Counted from the first letter of the stretch, positions 1-5,923 are shown. The stretch is 7,991 bases of DNA from a bacterium (GCA_029946075.1 JAQSDT010000067.1:1-7991); one strand, 5' to 3'. A program made the numbers and translations. The notes: generated by a model not told the origin, from the sequence alone.

Positions 1-8
1 GAGCCAAC

Positions 9-106
9 GGGTCCGGCCGTAGGCCGGCCCGATGATAAACTCCGCGATACCCATCCTCTCACAGGCGCTGTGATGGGTATCGCTGCGCTCCACCCATCCT
101 ACGGCA
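9..106. repeat. Intergenic palindromic repeat with alternative hairpins
   Basis: Three inverted repeats are visible. A compact stem pairs CCGGCC (13-18) with GGCCGG (22-27) over a 3-nt loop, and GGG 9-11 with CCC 28-30 extends it past one bulged T. A perfect 12-bp inverted repeat pairs 44-55 with 72-83 over 16 nt. GATGGGT (72-78) can instead pair with ACCCATC (92-98), so the second and third stems exclude each other. ACCCATCCT occurs twice in direct orientation (49-57, 92-100). The pattern resembles an interspersed element I recall from many Bradyrhizobium and Rhodopseudomonas intergenic regions, which is recall rather than a search result. It sits 15 bp past the GST stop codon, so it would form the 3' end of that transcript and could act as an RNA 3' stabiliser or weak terminator. 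No T-tract follows it on either strand. The window edge may cut the element. Confidence 0.75.
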
Positions 107-120
107 CCTGAGGCTCAAGC

Positions 121-738
121 TCACGCCTTCTCGTCGGCGACGACCTTCTGCACGGCCGGACGCTCCAGCATCCGCTTGCGGTGCGCCATCACCTTAGGCA
201 GGGTCGCGAGATCGACGCCGTCGCCTTCGAGCCACATCCCCAGCGTAAACAGATAGGGATCGCAGATCGTGTACTGCTCGCCCATCACCCACGGCCCCTT
301 GATCATGTCGCGCTCGATCAGGCCGAACGAGGCCGCCATGGTTTCCGGCACCTTGCGCTTCATGTCGGCGAACGAACTCTCCTCGACCGCCCAGCGATAG
401 CCGCGCATCTTGTGCGCATGGTTGATGTGGACGGTGGAGCAGAGATAGCTGTTGAACGACTGCGCCTCCGCGAAAGCGTAAGCGTCGTCGGGCAGCAGTT
501 TCGCCTTCGGCGCGCTCTGCGCGATGTAGACGAGGACGGCCGGCGTTTCCGTGAGCGTACCGCGATCGGTGACCAGCACGGGAACACGTCCCTTCGGATT
601 GATCCTGAGATATTCCGGCGTGGTCTGCTGGCTGTTTTTGAAGTCGACCCGCTCGGCGGTGTAGGGAAGGCCGGATTCCTCCAGCGCGATATGGGAAGCC
701 ATCGCGCAGCTGCCGGGCGAATAATAGAGCTTGTGCAT
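121..738 (-). CDS. Glutathione S-transferase family protein
   Basis: A 205-residue cytosolic GST, the normal family length. The N-terminal thioredoxin-like domain (about 1-80) opens with YYSPGSCA. Cys11 lies where beta-class bacterial GSTs carry their catalytic cysteine. RVPVL (51-55) supplies the cis-proline at Pro53, and TETPA (63-67) matches the glutathione gamma-glutamyl binding segment. The helical C-terminal domain (about 88-200) contains the N-capping box T157-x-x-D160 before a conserved helix. Such enzymes conjugate glutathione to electrophiles or bind lipophilic ligands. The substrate is unknown. The ATG at 738 is preceded on the minus strand by AAGGA at about 7 nt, a good ribosome-binding site. 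It is the last of three leftward genes, 93 bp beyond the NTF2-like gene, so it may be co-transcribed or have its own promoter. Family assignment is firm; a specific class (beta) is inferred from the Cys11 motif. Confidence 0.93.
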   Translation of the reverse strand: MHKLYYSPGSCAMASHIALEESGLPYTAERVDFKNSQQTTPEYLRINPKGRVPVLVTDRGTLTETPAVLVYIAQSAPKAKLLPDDAYAFAEAQSFNSYLCSTVHINHAHKMRGYRWAVEESSFADMKRKVPETMAASFGLIERDMIKGPWVMGEQYTICDPYLFTLGMWLEGDGVDLATLPKVMAHRKRMLERPAVQKVVADEKA

Positions 739-741
739 TTC

Positions 742-785
742 ACGTCCTTCTTCCGGGAAAGCCGGGACGTTATCGGCAGGACGTT
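742..785 (-). promoter_or_regulatory. Possible hairpin covering the GST ribosome-binding site
   Basis: On the minus strand the GST leader carries AACGTCC twice (785-779 and 771-765). Downstream, GGACGT (747-742) includes the GGA of the ribosome-binding site. Either upstream copy can pair with GGACGT over 6 bp, and CCGG elements between the nearer pair could form an inner stem. If it forms in the RNA, the structure would hide the ribosome-binding site and offer two alternative partners. The stem is short and no regulator is known, so this is only a candidate translational control element. Confidence 0.25.
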
Positions 786-831
786 GCGGCGTCCACCCCT
801 GACGGGCGGAGCAATTCCGCGCAGGATCAAT

Positions 832-1305
832 TCAATTTGTCCGCGGTTGAAGCTTGCCTTCGATATAGACGCTGACGATCGAACTATCCGGCGGATAGTA
901 CTCCGGCGCCACCGCGGTGAGCTGCGCCTGGATGCATTTCCAGGCGCCGTTCTCGAACAGATAGGTGTCGGTATACATGGTCATGCCCGTTACCGCGTTG
1001 CCGTCGCGGTATCGCGTGTACTTGTTGGTCGAGCGCACCAGCGCGACGTTGCCGGCGACGGTGATGAGTTCGTCGCGCACGTCCCAATAGGGAATGATCT
1101 TCGGATCGAACGCGGTCGCCCAGTATTTCAGATAGGTCGCGCGATCGAACCGCTGGCCGGTCGGCCAGATGTTGATGAAGTCGCGATGCAGGATGGCGTC
1201 GTGCGAGGCGACGTCGCTGGTCACGAAATTATGGATGAAGCGGGCGTTGAGCGCGCGCAGTTCGTCCATCGTGTCCGTCGATTGATCGCGCATGGCAAGC
1301 GGCAT
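832..1305 (-). CDS. NTF2-like / SnoaL-like (DUF4440-type) protein
   Basis: A 157-residue protein of the NTF2 fold superfamily, probably a small cytoplasmic cone-shaped alpha+beta barrel. The N-terminal helices (about 11-65) carry the usual pattern of a short acidic helix, an HRDFINIWPTG segment (40-50) and a second helix. Strands follow, including TDTYLFENGAWKCIQAQLT (112-130), which resembles the WK-containing last strands of DUF4440 and SnoaL-like proteins. Members range from polyketide cyclases and ketosteroid isomerases to proteins of unknown function, and I cannot name a reaction. The ATG at 1305 has GGGAG about 7 nt upstream. Internal Met5 (1293) and Met13 (1269) are alternatives with poorer sites. 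Only 18 bp separate it from the regulator gene upstream, so co-transcription is very likely, and the regulator may control or sense its product. No truncation is evident. Confidence 0.85.
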   Translation of the reverse strand: MPLAMRDQSTDTMDELRALNARFIHNFVTSDVASHDAILHRDFINIWPTGQRFDRATYLKYWATAFDPKIIPYWDVRDELITVAGNVALVRSTNKYTRYRDGNAVTGMTMYTDTYLFENGAWKCIQAQLTAVAPEYYPPDSSIVSVYIEGKLQPRTN

Positions 1306-1323
1306 GGTATTCTCCCAATGTTG

Positions 1324-2151
1324 TTATTGAAGCGCCATCCGGCGCGCGATTTCGGCGGTCGCGTCGTCGGCCGGAAAGAAACATTCGATCTTGATCTGCT
1401 GCAACGCCGCGTCGGTCGGCATCGCCAGCGTTGTGAAGGTCGAAAAGAACGACAGGCGATAGTCGCCCTTGACGAGCTGCAGCGTCATCACCGGCGAAGT
1501 CGGCTGCGACTGACGCGGCAGGCGCCAATCAGCCGACAGGCCGGGATAAAGCATGATCTCGTCGAGCAGTTGCGCCGCGGCGCGGCTGCCCTGCGTGACC
1601 TCGCGATGCAGGATGTGCATCATCTGGCGGGCGAACTCGTCCCAGTTCGCCATGAACTGCCGCAGGCCCTTCGGGTGAAAGACGACATGCATGGCGTTGT
1701 CGCCGAGCCCGTTTTCCATCTCGTAGGCATCGCGAAACGGCCTCAGCATGCGCGCCGAGCCCTCGTTGCGCATGCGGACGTCCCAGTGGCCGTCGACGAC
1801 GATGCCCGGATACGGCTCCTGCTGCCGCAGCATGAAATCCAGCGCCTGCCGCACCGGCTGCAGATTGTCGGCCGCCAGCCCCTTGTCGCCATAAGGCGGT
1901 ACGAAGCCGGCCGCGACGTGCAGCGCGTTGCGCTCCTCCAGCGGCAGGTCGAGCGCGCTGCCGAGCAGTTGCACCATCTCGCGGCTCGGCTGCGAGCGGC
2001 CGGTTTCGAGAAAGCACAGGTGACGCGCGGAGACGTTGGCGTCGGCCGCAAGTTCGATCTGCGTCAGCCGCCGCACGCCGCGCCAGTGCTTCAGCATCCG
2101 GCTGAACTGACCGGCGGAAATCTCGTGCGAATTGCGGTCCGGAGCGCTCAT
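1324..2151 (-). CDS. XRE-family regulator with MmyB-like ligand-binding domain
   Basis: A 275-residue transcription factor. Residues about 15-75 form an XRE/Cro-type helix-turn-helix, with TQIELAADANVSARHL (30-45) as the helix pair and FLETGRSQPS (48-57) as the typical following turn. The rest (about 95-270) matches the MmyB-like ligand-binding domain: VRQALDFML (100-108), PGIVVDGHWDVRMRN (115-129), and a C-terminal strand-rich part with SFFSTFTTL (234-242). In the family this PAS-like domain binds small molecules, reportedly fatty acids in one structure. The frame stays open to 2274, but the ATG at 2151 puts the helix-turn-helix at its usual distance from the N terminus. No Shine-Dalgarno sequence precedes it; a -10-like TAGATT ends 7 nt upstream, suggesting a leaderless mRNA. 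ATG 2175 is an alternative. It is first in a leftward set with the NTF2-like and GST genes and divergent from the 2256-2633 gene. Autoregulation is plausible but not shown. Confidence 0.9.
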   Translation of the reverse strand: MSAPDRNSHEISAGQFSRMLKHWRGVRRLTQIELAADANVSARHLCFLETGRSQPSREMVQLLGSALDLPLEERNALHVAAGFVPPYGDKGLAADNLQPVRQALDFMLRQQEPYPGIVVDGHWDVRMRNEGSARMLRPFRDAYEMENGLGDNAMHVVFHPKGLRQFMANWDEFARQMMHILHREVTQGSRAAAQLLDEIMLYPGLSADWRLPRQSQPTSPVMTLQLVKGDYRLSFFSTFTTLAMPTDAALQQIKIECFFPADDATAEIARRMALQ

Positions 2152-2255
2152 GGGCGGCAATCTAGACCATCGCATCAGAAGGGCAATTACCTCGGATGTA
2201 AGTGACGAGACGAGCGATTGCCTGCAGAGTGCCGCGCGGGAAATACGGGGCAGAC
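2152..2255. promoter_or_regulatory. Divergent promoter/operator region of the XRE regulator
   Basis: This 104-bp gap separates two divergent genes. On the minus strand TTGCCC (2186-2181) and TAGATT (2164-2159) are separated by 16 nt and each match 4 of 6 consensus positions. That promoter would start transcription at or next to the regulator ATG at 2151. On the plus strand TTGCCT (2218-2223) could be a -35 element, but the hexamer 17 nt later (AAATAC, 2241-2246) is poor. GGCAAT occurs at 2156-2161 and 2182-2187 and inverted at 2217-2222. The first two copies overlap the proposed -10 and -35 of the regulator. The outer copies extend to a perfect 7-bp inverted repeat (2156-2162 / 2216-2222). 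They could be operator half-sites or simply promoter-like TTGCC. Confidence 0.35.
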
Positions 2256-2633
2256 ATGATGGACCGGAATGCAATCGCCGGGATCGTGACGCAATATATG
2301 GCCGCGTGGAACGAGCCGGAGGCCGTAGCGAGAGCGGCGTTGCTCGACCGCTGCTGGAGCGACGGCGGCGTCTATATCGATCCCGGCGTCCTGCTCAACG
2401 GCCGCGAGGCACTGGCGGCGCATATCGCCCGGGTGCGGGCGGCGCGTCCCGGCGCCCGGCTGGAGTTCATGAGCGGCATCGACGTCCATCACAACGTCGT
2501 CCGTTTCCTGTGGCGCCTGGTGCGCGCGGACGGCACCACAGGCGATACCTCGATCGATTTCGGCGAGATCGGCGCCGACGGACGGCTGGCGAAGATCGTC
2601 GGGTTTTTCGGCCCGGCCCCGGCGCTGCGGTAA
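2256..2633 (+). CDS. SnoaL-like / NTF2-fold protein
   Basis: A 125-residue protein of the SnoaL-like NTF2 superfamily, full length for a single domain. Visible marks are the first helix with VTQYMAAWN (11-19), the DRCWSDGGVYIDPGVLLNGR stretch (31-50) where family members place an acidic loop and the first strand, and HHNVVRFLW (78-86). The C terminus DFGEIGADGRLAKIVGFFGP (101-120) is typical of polyketide-cyclase-like members that bind a hydrophobic ligand in the barrel. It shares little obvious sequence with the NTF2-like protein at 832-1305, so it is not a recent duplicate. ATG occurs twice in tandem (2256, 2259), with GGGG at 2247-2250 as ribosome-binding site. The upstream in-frame start at 2202 would add 18 residues without a family match. 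It is divergent from the XRE regulator and 81 bp upstream of the monooxygenase, possibly in one transcript. The reaction is unknown. Confidence 0.85.
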   Translation: MMDRNAIAGIVTQYMAAWNEPEAVARAALLDRCWSDGGVYIDPGVLLNGREALAAHIARVRAARPGARLEFMSGIDVHHNVVRFLWRLVRADGTTGDTSIDFGEIGADGRLAKIVGFFGPAPALR

Positions 2634-2714
2634 CCCGAAACGACCCCGCCGCCCTTCGCAGTTGCCCCCTGCCCTGCCTCATGTCATGACGCGGGGAAGC
2701 AACAGGGGCGTACC

Positions 2715-4001
2715 ATGACTGTTCTCATCGCGGGCGGCGGCATCGGCGGACTGACGCTGGCGCTCAGCCTGCACCAGATCGGCATTCCCGCAAAAATCTT
2801 CGAAAGCGTGCCGGAACTGCGGCCGCTCGGCGTCGGCATCAACGTGCTGCCGCATGCGGTGCGCGAGCTGATCGAACTCGGACTGCACGATGCGCTCGAC
2901 GCTGCCGGCGTGCGTACCAGGGAACTCGCCTACTTCTCCAAGCACGGCAAGCCGATCTGGAGCGAGCCGCGCGGCATCGAGGCCGGTTACAAATGGCCGC
3001 AATTCTCCGTTCATCGCGGCACGCTGCAGCAGATCCTGCTCGATGCCGCGATCGAACGGCTGGGCCGCGACAACATCCTGACCAGCCACCACCTCACCGG
3101 CTGGACCGAGACGGAAAATGGCGTGCGCGCCGAATTCATCGACAAGGCGACCGGCAAATCGCAGGGCAGCCACGAGGGCGCGCTGTTGATCGCCGCCGAC
3201 GGCATCCATTCGGCGATCCGCGAAAAGCTCTATCCCGGCGAAGGCCCGCCGATCTGGAACGGCCGCATCCTGTGGCGCGGCATCACCGAGAGCGACGCCT
3301 TCCTGTCCGGCCGCACCATGATCATGGCCGGCCACGAAATCCTGAAATTCGTCTGCTATCCGATCTCCAAGCAAGCGGACGGCAACGGCAAGTTCAGGAT
3401 CAACTGGGTCGCCGAGCGGCATATGCCGCCTACCTATCAGTGGCGGCGCGAGGATTATAACCGCACTGCGAAGCTGGAAGAGTTTCTGCCCTGGTTCAAG
3501 GACTGGAAGTTCGACTGGCTCGACGTGCCCGGGCTGATCGAGAACTGCCCGCATGCCTACGAATATCCGCTGGTCGATCGCGATCCGGTTGCGCAATGGA
3601 CCTTCGGCCGCGTCACGCTGATGGGCGATGCCGCGCATCCGATGTACCCGATCGGCTCCAACGGCGCGTCGCAGGCGATTCTGGATGCGCGCGTCATCAC
3701 CCGAGAGATTCTCGCAAAGGGCGTGACGACGGAAGCGCTGCAAGCCTACGAGGCCGAGCGCCGGCCTGCCACCACCGACCTGGTGATGCTCAACCGCCGC
3801 AACGGACCCGAGCAGGTGATGCAGATGGTCGAGGAGCGCGCGCCCGACGGCTACGACGTCGTCACCGACGTGCTGTCGCTCAGAGAATTGGAAGACATCG
3901 CCGCCAACTACAAGCGCGTCGCCGGTTTTCAGGTCGAAGGCCTCAACGCCAAGCCACCGATCGTGCAGCTCACGCGGGAAGCGCCGCGGGCGGCGGGTTA
4001 G
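2715..4001 (+). CDS. FAD-dependent monooxygenase / flavin-dependent oxidoreductase (PhzS-like)
   Basis: A 428-residue single-component flavoprotein of the p-hydroxybenzoate hydroxylase fold (group A). The N-terminal dinucleotide-binding motif is AGGGIGGLTLA (6-16), followed by FES (29-31), whose Glu30 should bind the FAD ribose. VHRGTL (99-104) holds the conserved Arg101 of the family. The DG motif, AADGIHSAIR (160-169), contacts FAD and NAD(P)H. The GD motif, LMGDAAHPMYPIGSNGASQAI (302-322), binds the FAD phosphate. Such enzymes use NAD(P)H and oxygen to hydroxylate or decarboxylatively hydroxylate aromatic compounds. The GYKWPQFSVHRG region resembles proteins annotated near PhzS, but the window has no phenazine genes, so the substrate is open. 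ATG 2715 has AGGGG 7 nt upstream. The gene converges on mutY with a 29-bp gap and no clear terminator. It is likely part of the module with the SnoaL-like gene. Family is firm, substrate unknown. Confidence 0.93.
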   Translation: MTVLIAGGGIGGLTLALSLHQIGIPAKIFESVPELRPLGVGINVLPHAVRELIELGLHDALDAAGVRTRELAYFSKHGKPIWSEPRGIEAGYKWPQFSVHRGTLQQILLDAAIERLGRDNILTSHHLTGWTETENGVRAEFIDKATGKSQGSHEGALLIAADGIHSAIREKLYPGEGPPIWNGRILWRGITESDAFLSGRTMIMAGHEILKFVCYPISKQADGNGKFRINWVAERHMPPTYQWRREDYNRTAKLEEFLPWFKDWKFDWLDVPGLIENCPHAYEYPLVDRDPVAQWTFGRVTLMGDAAHPMYPIGSNGASQAILDARVITREILAKGVTTEALQAYEAERRPATTDLVMLNRRNGPEQVMQMVEERAPDGYDVVTDVLSLRELEDIAANYKRVAGFQVEGLNAKPPIVQLTREAPRAAG

Positions 4002-4030
4002 CGGAGGACGTCAGCAGACTTGCGCCGCGG

Positions 4031-5155
4031 TTATAAATCCAGCCCGTGCGCGATCGCCTTGCGCATCACGTTGGGCAGCGCTTCGTTGGCAAGCGTTGCG
4101 ACCGGCACCCAGCGCATGCCCTCCGGCGCGCGCGTGCGCGCGGCGACCTCGGCGGTGTAGATCGCAAGCTCCAGCGGAAAATGCGTGAAGACATGGGTGA
4201 CGACACCGGCCTTGCGGTGCCAGCGCGTGACGCCCTTGAGCGCCGGCGCCTGCTGCAGCGACACCTTGTCGTCCTGCCCGGCCAGCCATTCCGAACCCGG
4301 CACTTCGGTCATGCCGCCGAGCAAACCTTTCTCGGCGCGCGTGCGCACCAGCAATTCATTGCCGCGGGTGACGATGAAGGCCGCCCCCCTGCGCAGCGCG
4401 CCAGTCTTCTTCGGCGCCTTGCGCGGGAACGTCTCCTGATCGCCGCGCATCAACGCCACGCAATCTGCATTCAGCGGACACAGCGAACAGGCCGGCTTCT
4501 TCGGTGTGCAGATCGACGAGCCGAGATCCATCAGCGCTTGCGCGCTGTCGCCCGCGCGAGAGTTGTTGTCAACGGCGCGGGGCGGGCTAAGCAATGTCGC
4601 CGCCAACTCCCCGATCCTCGGCTTGGCTTGCGGCAGCGGCTCCTCGACCGCGTAAAGCCGCGACACCACGCGCTCGATATTGCCGTCGACGGGCATGGTG
4701 CGAATGTCGAAGGCAATCGCGCCAATCGCCGCCGCCGTATACGGCCCGACCCCCGGCAGCTTGCGCAGGCCTTCCTCGGTATCGGGAAACACCCCGCCAT
4801 GGTCGCGCAGCACGGCCACCGCGCAGGCATGCAGATTGCGCGCCCGCGAATAGTAACCGAGGCCCGCCCACATCCGCAGCACGTCGTCCTGCGAGGCGCT
4901 GCCGAGCGCGGCGACGTCAGGCCAGCGCGCCAGAAACTTCTCGAAATAGGGACCTACGGTTTTCACGCCGGTCTGCTGCAGCATGATCTCGGACAGCCAT
5001 ACCCGGTACGGATCCGGCCGCACACCCGCCGGCGGCCGCCACGGCAAGCGGCGGCGATGACGGTCGTACCAGTCGAGCAGCAGCGCGGGGCGCGTGGAAC
5101 CACTCGTGGCTGGTGATGCCGGTCGTTTGGCTTTGGCGACTGCGGTGACGGTCAT
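4031..5155 (-). CDS. mutY: A/G-specific adenine glycosylase MutY
   Basis: A 374-residue base-excision repair enzyme that removes adenine mispaired with 8-oxoguanine. The catalytic domain (about 22-240) shows PYRVWLSEIMLQQT (49-62) with catalytic Glu56, the helix-hairpin-helix LPGVGPYTAAAIG (133-145) with Tyr139, and VDGNIERV (156-163) with Asp157, which stabilises the transition state. The [4Fe-4S] cluster ligands are Cys216, Cys223, Cys226 and Cys232, in the exact C-x6-C-x2-C-x5-C spacing. The C-terminal Nudix-like domain (about 250-374), which reads 8-oxoguanine, has GLLGGMTEVPGSEW and a THVFTHF loop corresponding to the FSH recognition loop of other MutY proteins. The first 20 residues are a basic, low-complexity extension. 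ATG 5155 has only a weak AGG close by, and a TAGATT hexamer ends 6 nt upstream. The gene is divergent from dciA across a repeat-filled gap. All key residues are present, so it should be active. Confidence 0.97.
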   Translation of the reverse strand: MTVTAVAKAKRPASPATSGSTRPALLLDWYDRHRRRLPWRPPAGVRPDPYRVWLSEIMLQQTGVKTVGPYFEKFLARWPDVAALGSASQDDVLRMWAGLGYYSRARNLHACAVAVLRDHGGVFPDTEEGLRKLPGVGPYTAAAIGAIAFDIRTMPVDGNIERVVSRLYAVEEPLPQAKPRIGELAATLLSPPRAVDNNSRAGDSAQALMDLGSSICTPKKPACSLCPLNADCVALMRGDQETFPRKAPKKTGALRRGAAFIVTRGNELLVRTRAEKGLLGGMTEVPGSEWLAGQDDKVSLQQAPALKGVTRWHRKAGVVTHVFTHFPLELAIYTAEVAARTRAPEGMRWVPVATLANEALPNVMRKAIAHGLDL

Positions 5156-5161
5156 GCCTGC

Positions 5162-5167
5162 AATCTA
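5162..5167 (-). promoter_or_regulatory. Candidate -10 element for mutY
   Basis: On the minus strand TAGATT ends 6 nt before the mutY ATG, and the same hexamer ends 7 nt before the XRE regulator ATG. It matches TATAAT at 4 of 6 positions. The sequence 17 nt further upstream is TGGTGA, a poor -35. If used, transcription would begin at or beside the start codon, giving a leaderless mRNA. Confidence 0.3.
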
Positions 5168-5190
5168 ATCTCGACGCACAAATCTCACCA

Positions 5191-5280
5191 CGTCATGCCC
5201 GGGCTTGTCCCGGGCATCCACGTCTTTCTTCTTCACGGCGGATAAAGACGTGGATGGCCGGGATAAACCGGGCCATGACG
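5191..5280. repeat. Double-hairpin palindromic intergenic repeat
   Basis: A 90-bp near-palindrome: 5191-5227 and 5244-5280 are inverted copies matching at 32 of 37 positions around a 16-nt centre. Each arm also folds on itself. The left arm has a perfect 9-bp stem, ATGCCCGGG against CCCGGGCAT (5195-5203 / 5209-5217), with loop CTTGT. The right arm has the equivalent stem with one mismatch and a 5-nt loop. Two of the five arm differences form a swapped C-G/G-C pair within the arm stem and two lie in loops. The CGTCATGCCCGGGCTTGTCC-type arm is a form I recall as abundant in Bradyrhizobium intergenic DNA, which needs a search. It fills the mutY-dciA gap and leaves 35 and 42 bp for the two promoters. 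Confidence 0.85.
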
Positions 5281-5311
5281 GCGGAAATGGTGCCAGCGAC
5301 CCGCGCGGTGC

Positions 5312-5317
5312 TATAAG
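5312..5317 (+). promoter_or_regulatory. Candidate -10 element for dciA
   Basis: TATAAG ends 5 nt before the dciA ATG and matches 5 of 6 positions of TATAAT. The hexamer 17 nt upstream (GGTGCC, 5289-5294) is a poor -35. AAGG at 5315-5318 overlaps it and could instead be a closely spaced ribosome-binding site, so the two readings compete. Confidence 0.35.
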
Positions 5318-5322
5318 GCCCC

Positions 5323-5802
5323 ATGGCAAAACCCGGCCCGATCTCCGCAAAGCCGCTCTCCGTCCTGCTCAGCGACGTGTTTTCCGACGCCTATGCCAAG
5401 CAGGGGTTTGCGGCGCGCGAGCTGGTGACGCGCTGGGCGGAGATCGCCGGGCCCAACATCGCCGCCCATTCCGAGCCCCTGAAAATGCAGTGGCCGCGGC
5501 CGGTGGAGGGGCAGCCGCAGGAACCGGCGACGCTGGTGCTGCGGGTCGAGGGGCCGATGGCGCTGGAGATCCAGCATTCGTCGGACGTGATCCTGCAGCG
5601 GGTCAACCGCTTCTTCGGCTGGAGCGCGGTCGGCCGGCTGGCGCTGCGGCAGGCGCCACTCTCGCGCCGCGCGGCGCCCAAGCGCCTCCCCGCGCCGGAC
5701 GCGAAGGCGGTGGCCAAGGTGGCCGAAACCCTGTCCGCGGTGGAGGACGAGGAATTGCGCGCCGCGCTGGCCCGGCTCGGCGCCGCGATCAAGCGAAATT
5801 GA
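5323..5802 (+). CDS. dciA: DciA family (DUF721) protein, putative replicative helicase loader
   Basis: A 159-residue basic protein of the DUF721/DciA family. In studied bacteria DciA helps load or operate the replicative helicase DnaB where DnaC or DnaI loaders are absent. The KH-like domain spans about 10-110. It has the family pattern W38-x2-I41-x-G43 followed by IAAHSEPLK (46-54), a beta strand ATLVLRVEGPMALEIQ (69-84), and a helix DVILQRVNRFFG (88-99). The tail (110-159) is rich in Arg, Lys and Ala, is probably flexible, and ends in a predicted helix (128-157). Alphaproteobacterial members often have such extensions. The gene sits between mutY and dsbA, an arrangement I recall from related genomes. 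ATG 5323 is supported by position and by the -10-like or AAGG sequence just before it. The helicase role is inferred from family, not shown here. Confidence 0.87.
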   Translation: MAKPGPISAKPLSVLLSDVFSDAYAKQGFAARELVTRWAEIAGPNIAAHSEPLKMQWPRPVEGQPQEPATLVLRVEGPMALEIQHSSDVILQRVNRFFGWSAVGRLALRQAPLSRRAAPKRLPAPDAKAVAKVAETLSAVEDEELRAALARLGAAIKRN

Positions 5803-5866
5803 GCCTGCCATACGGCCCACCGCCCATAACCCGCCATTGCCACAATTATCGTTTCAAGCTAGCGAA

Positions 5867-5890
5867 GGCTTCGTTTTCGAAGTCCTTTTC
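5867..5890 (+). terminator. Weak hairpin with T-tract between dciA and dsbA
   Basis: GGCTTCG (5867-5873) pairs with CGAAGTC (5878-5884) over a TTTT loop: seven pairs including one G-T. CTTTTC follows (5885-5890). This is the shape of an intrinsic terminator, but the stem is short and the tract has only four T. It could limit read-through from dciA into dsbA, or be incidental. Confidence 0.3.
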
Positions 5891-5923
5891 GGCGTGAATG
5901 CGCCATCCGGGAGCAGACCTGTA

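Noticed and set aside
181..2205. A 674-codon open frame on the plus strand
   Set aside because: It runs antisense through the GST, NTF2-like and XRE genes, all with clear family motifs. The translation is Arg/His-rich with no domain, as expected opposite GC-biased codons.
2152..2274. Longer XRE regulator starting at 2274
   Set aside because: The extra 41 residues show no family match and would cross the divergent promoter region and the start of the 2256 gene.
2132..2689. A 185-codon plus-strand frame over the SnoaL-like gene
   Set aside because: Its product is Arg-rich low-complexity sequence, while the overlapping frame at 2256-2633 gives a recognisable SnoaL-like domain with a good start.
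2679..3743. A 354-codon open frame on the minus strand
   Set aside because: It is the antisense shadow of the FAD monooxygenase, which has all expected motifs.
3981..4030. GCGCCGCGG repeated at 3981-3989 and 4022-4030 as a bidirectional terminator between the monooxygenase and mutY
   Set aside because: The copies are direct, pairing only through the CCGCGG core with a 35-nt loop, and no T-tract follows. It is likely chance in GC-rich DNA.
4046..5116. A 356-codon open frame on the plus strand
   Set aside because: It is the antisense shadow of mutY; the real gene has every catalytic and cluster residue.
5837..5923. dsbA starting at TTG 5837
   Set aside because: This would put 29 residues before the signal peptide; ATG 5924 has a ribosome-binding site and begins a normal signal.
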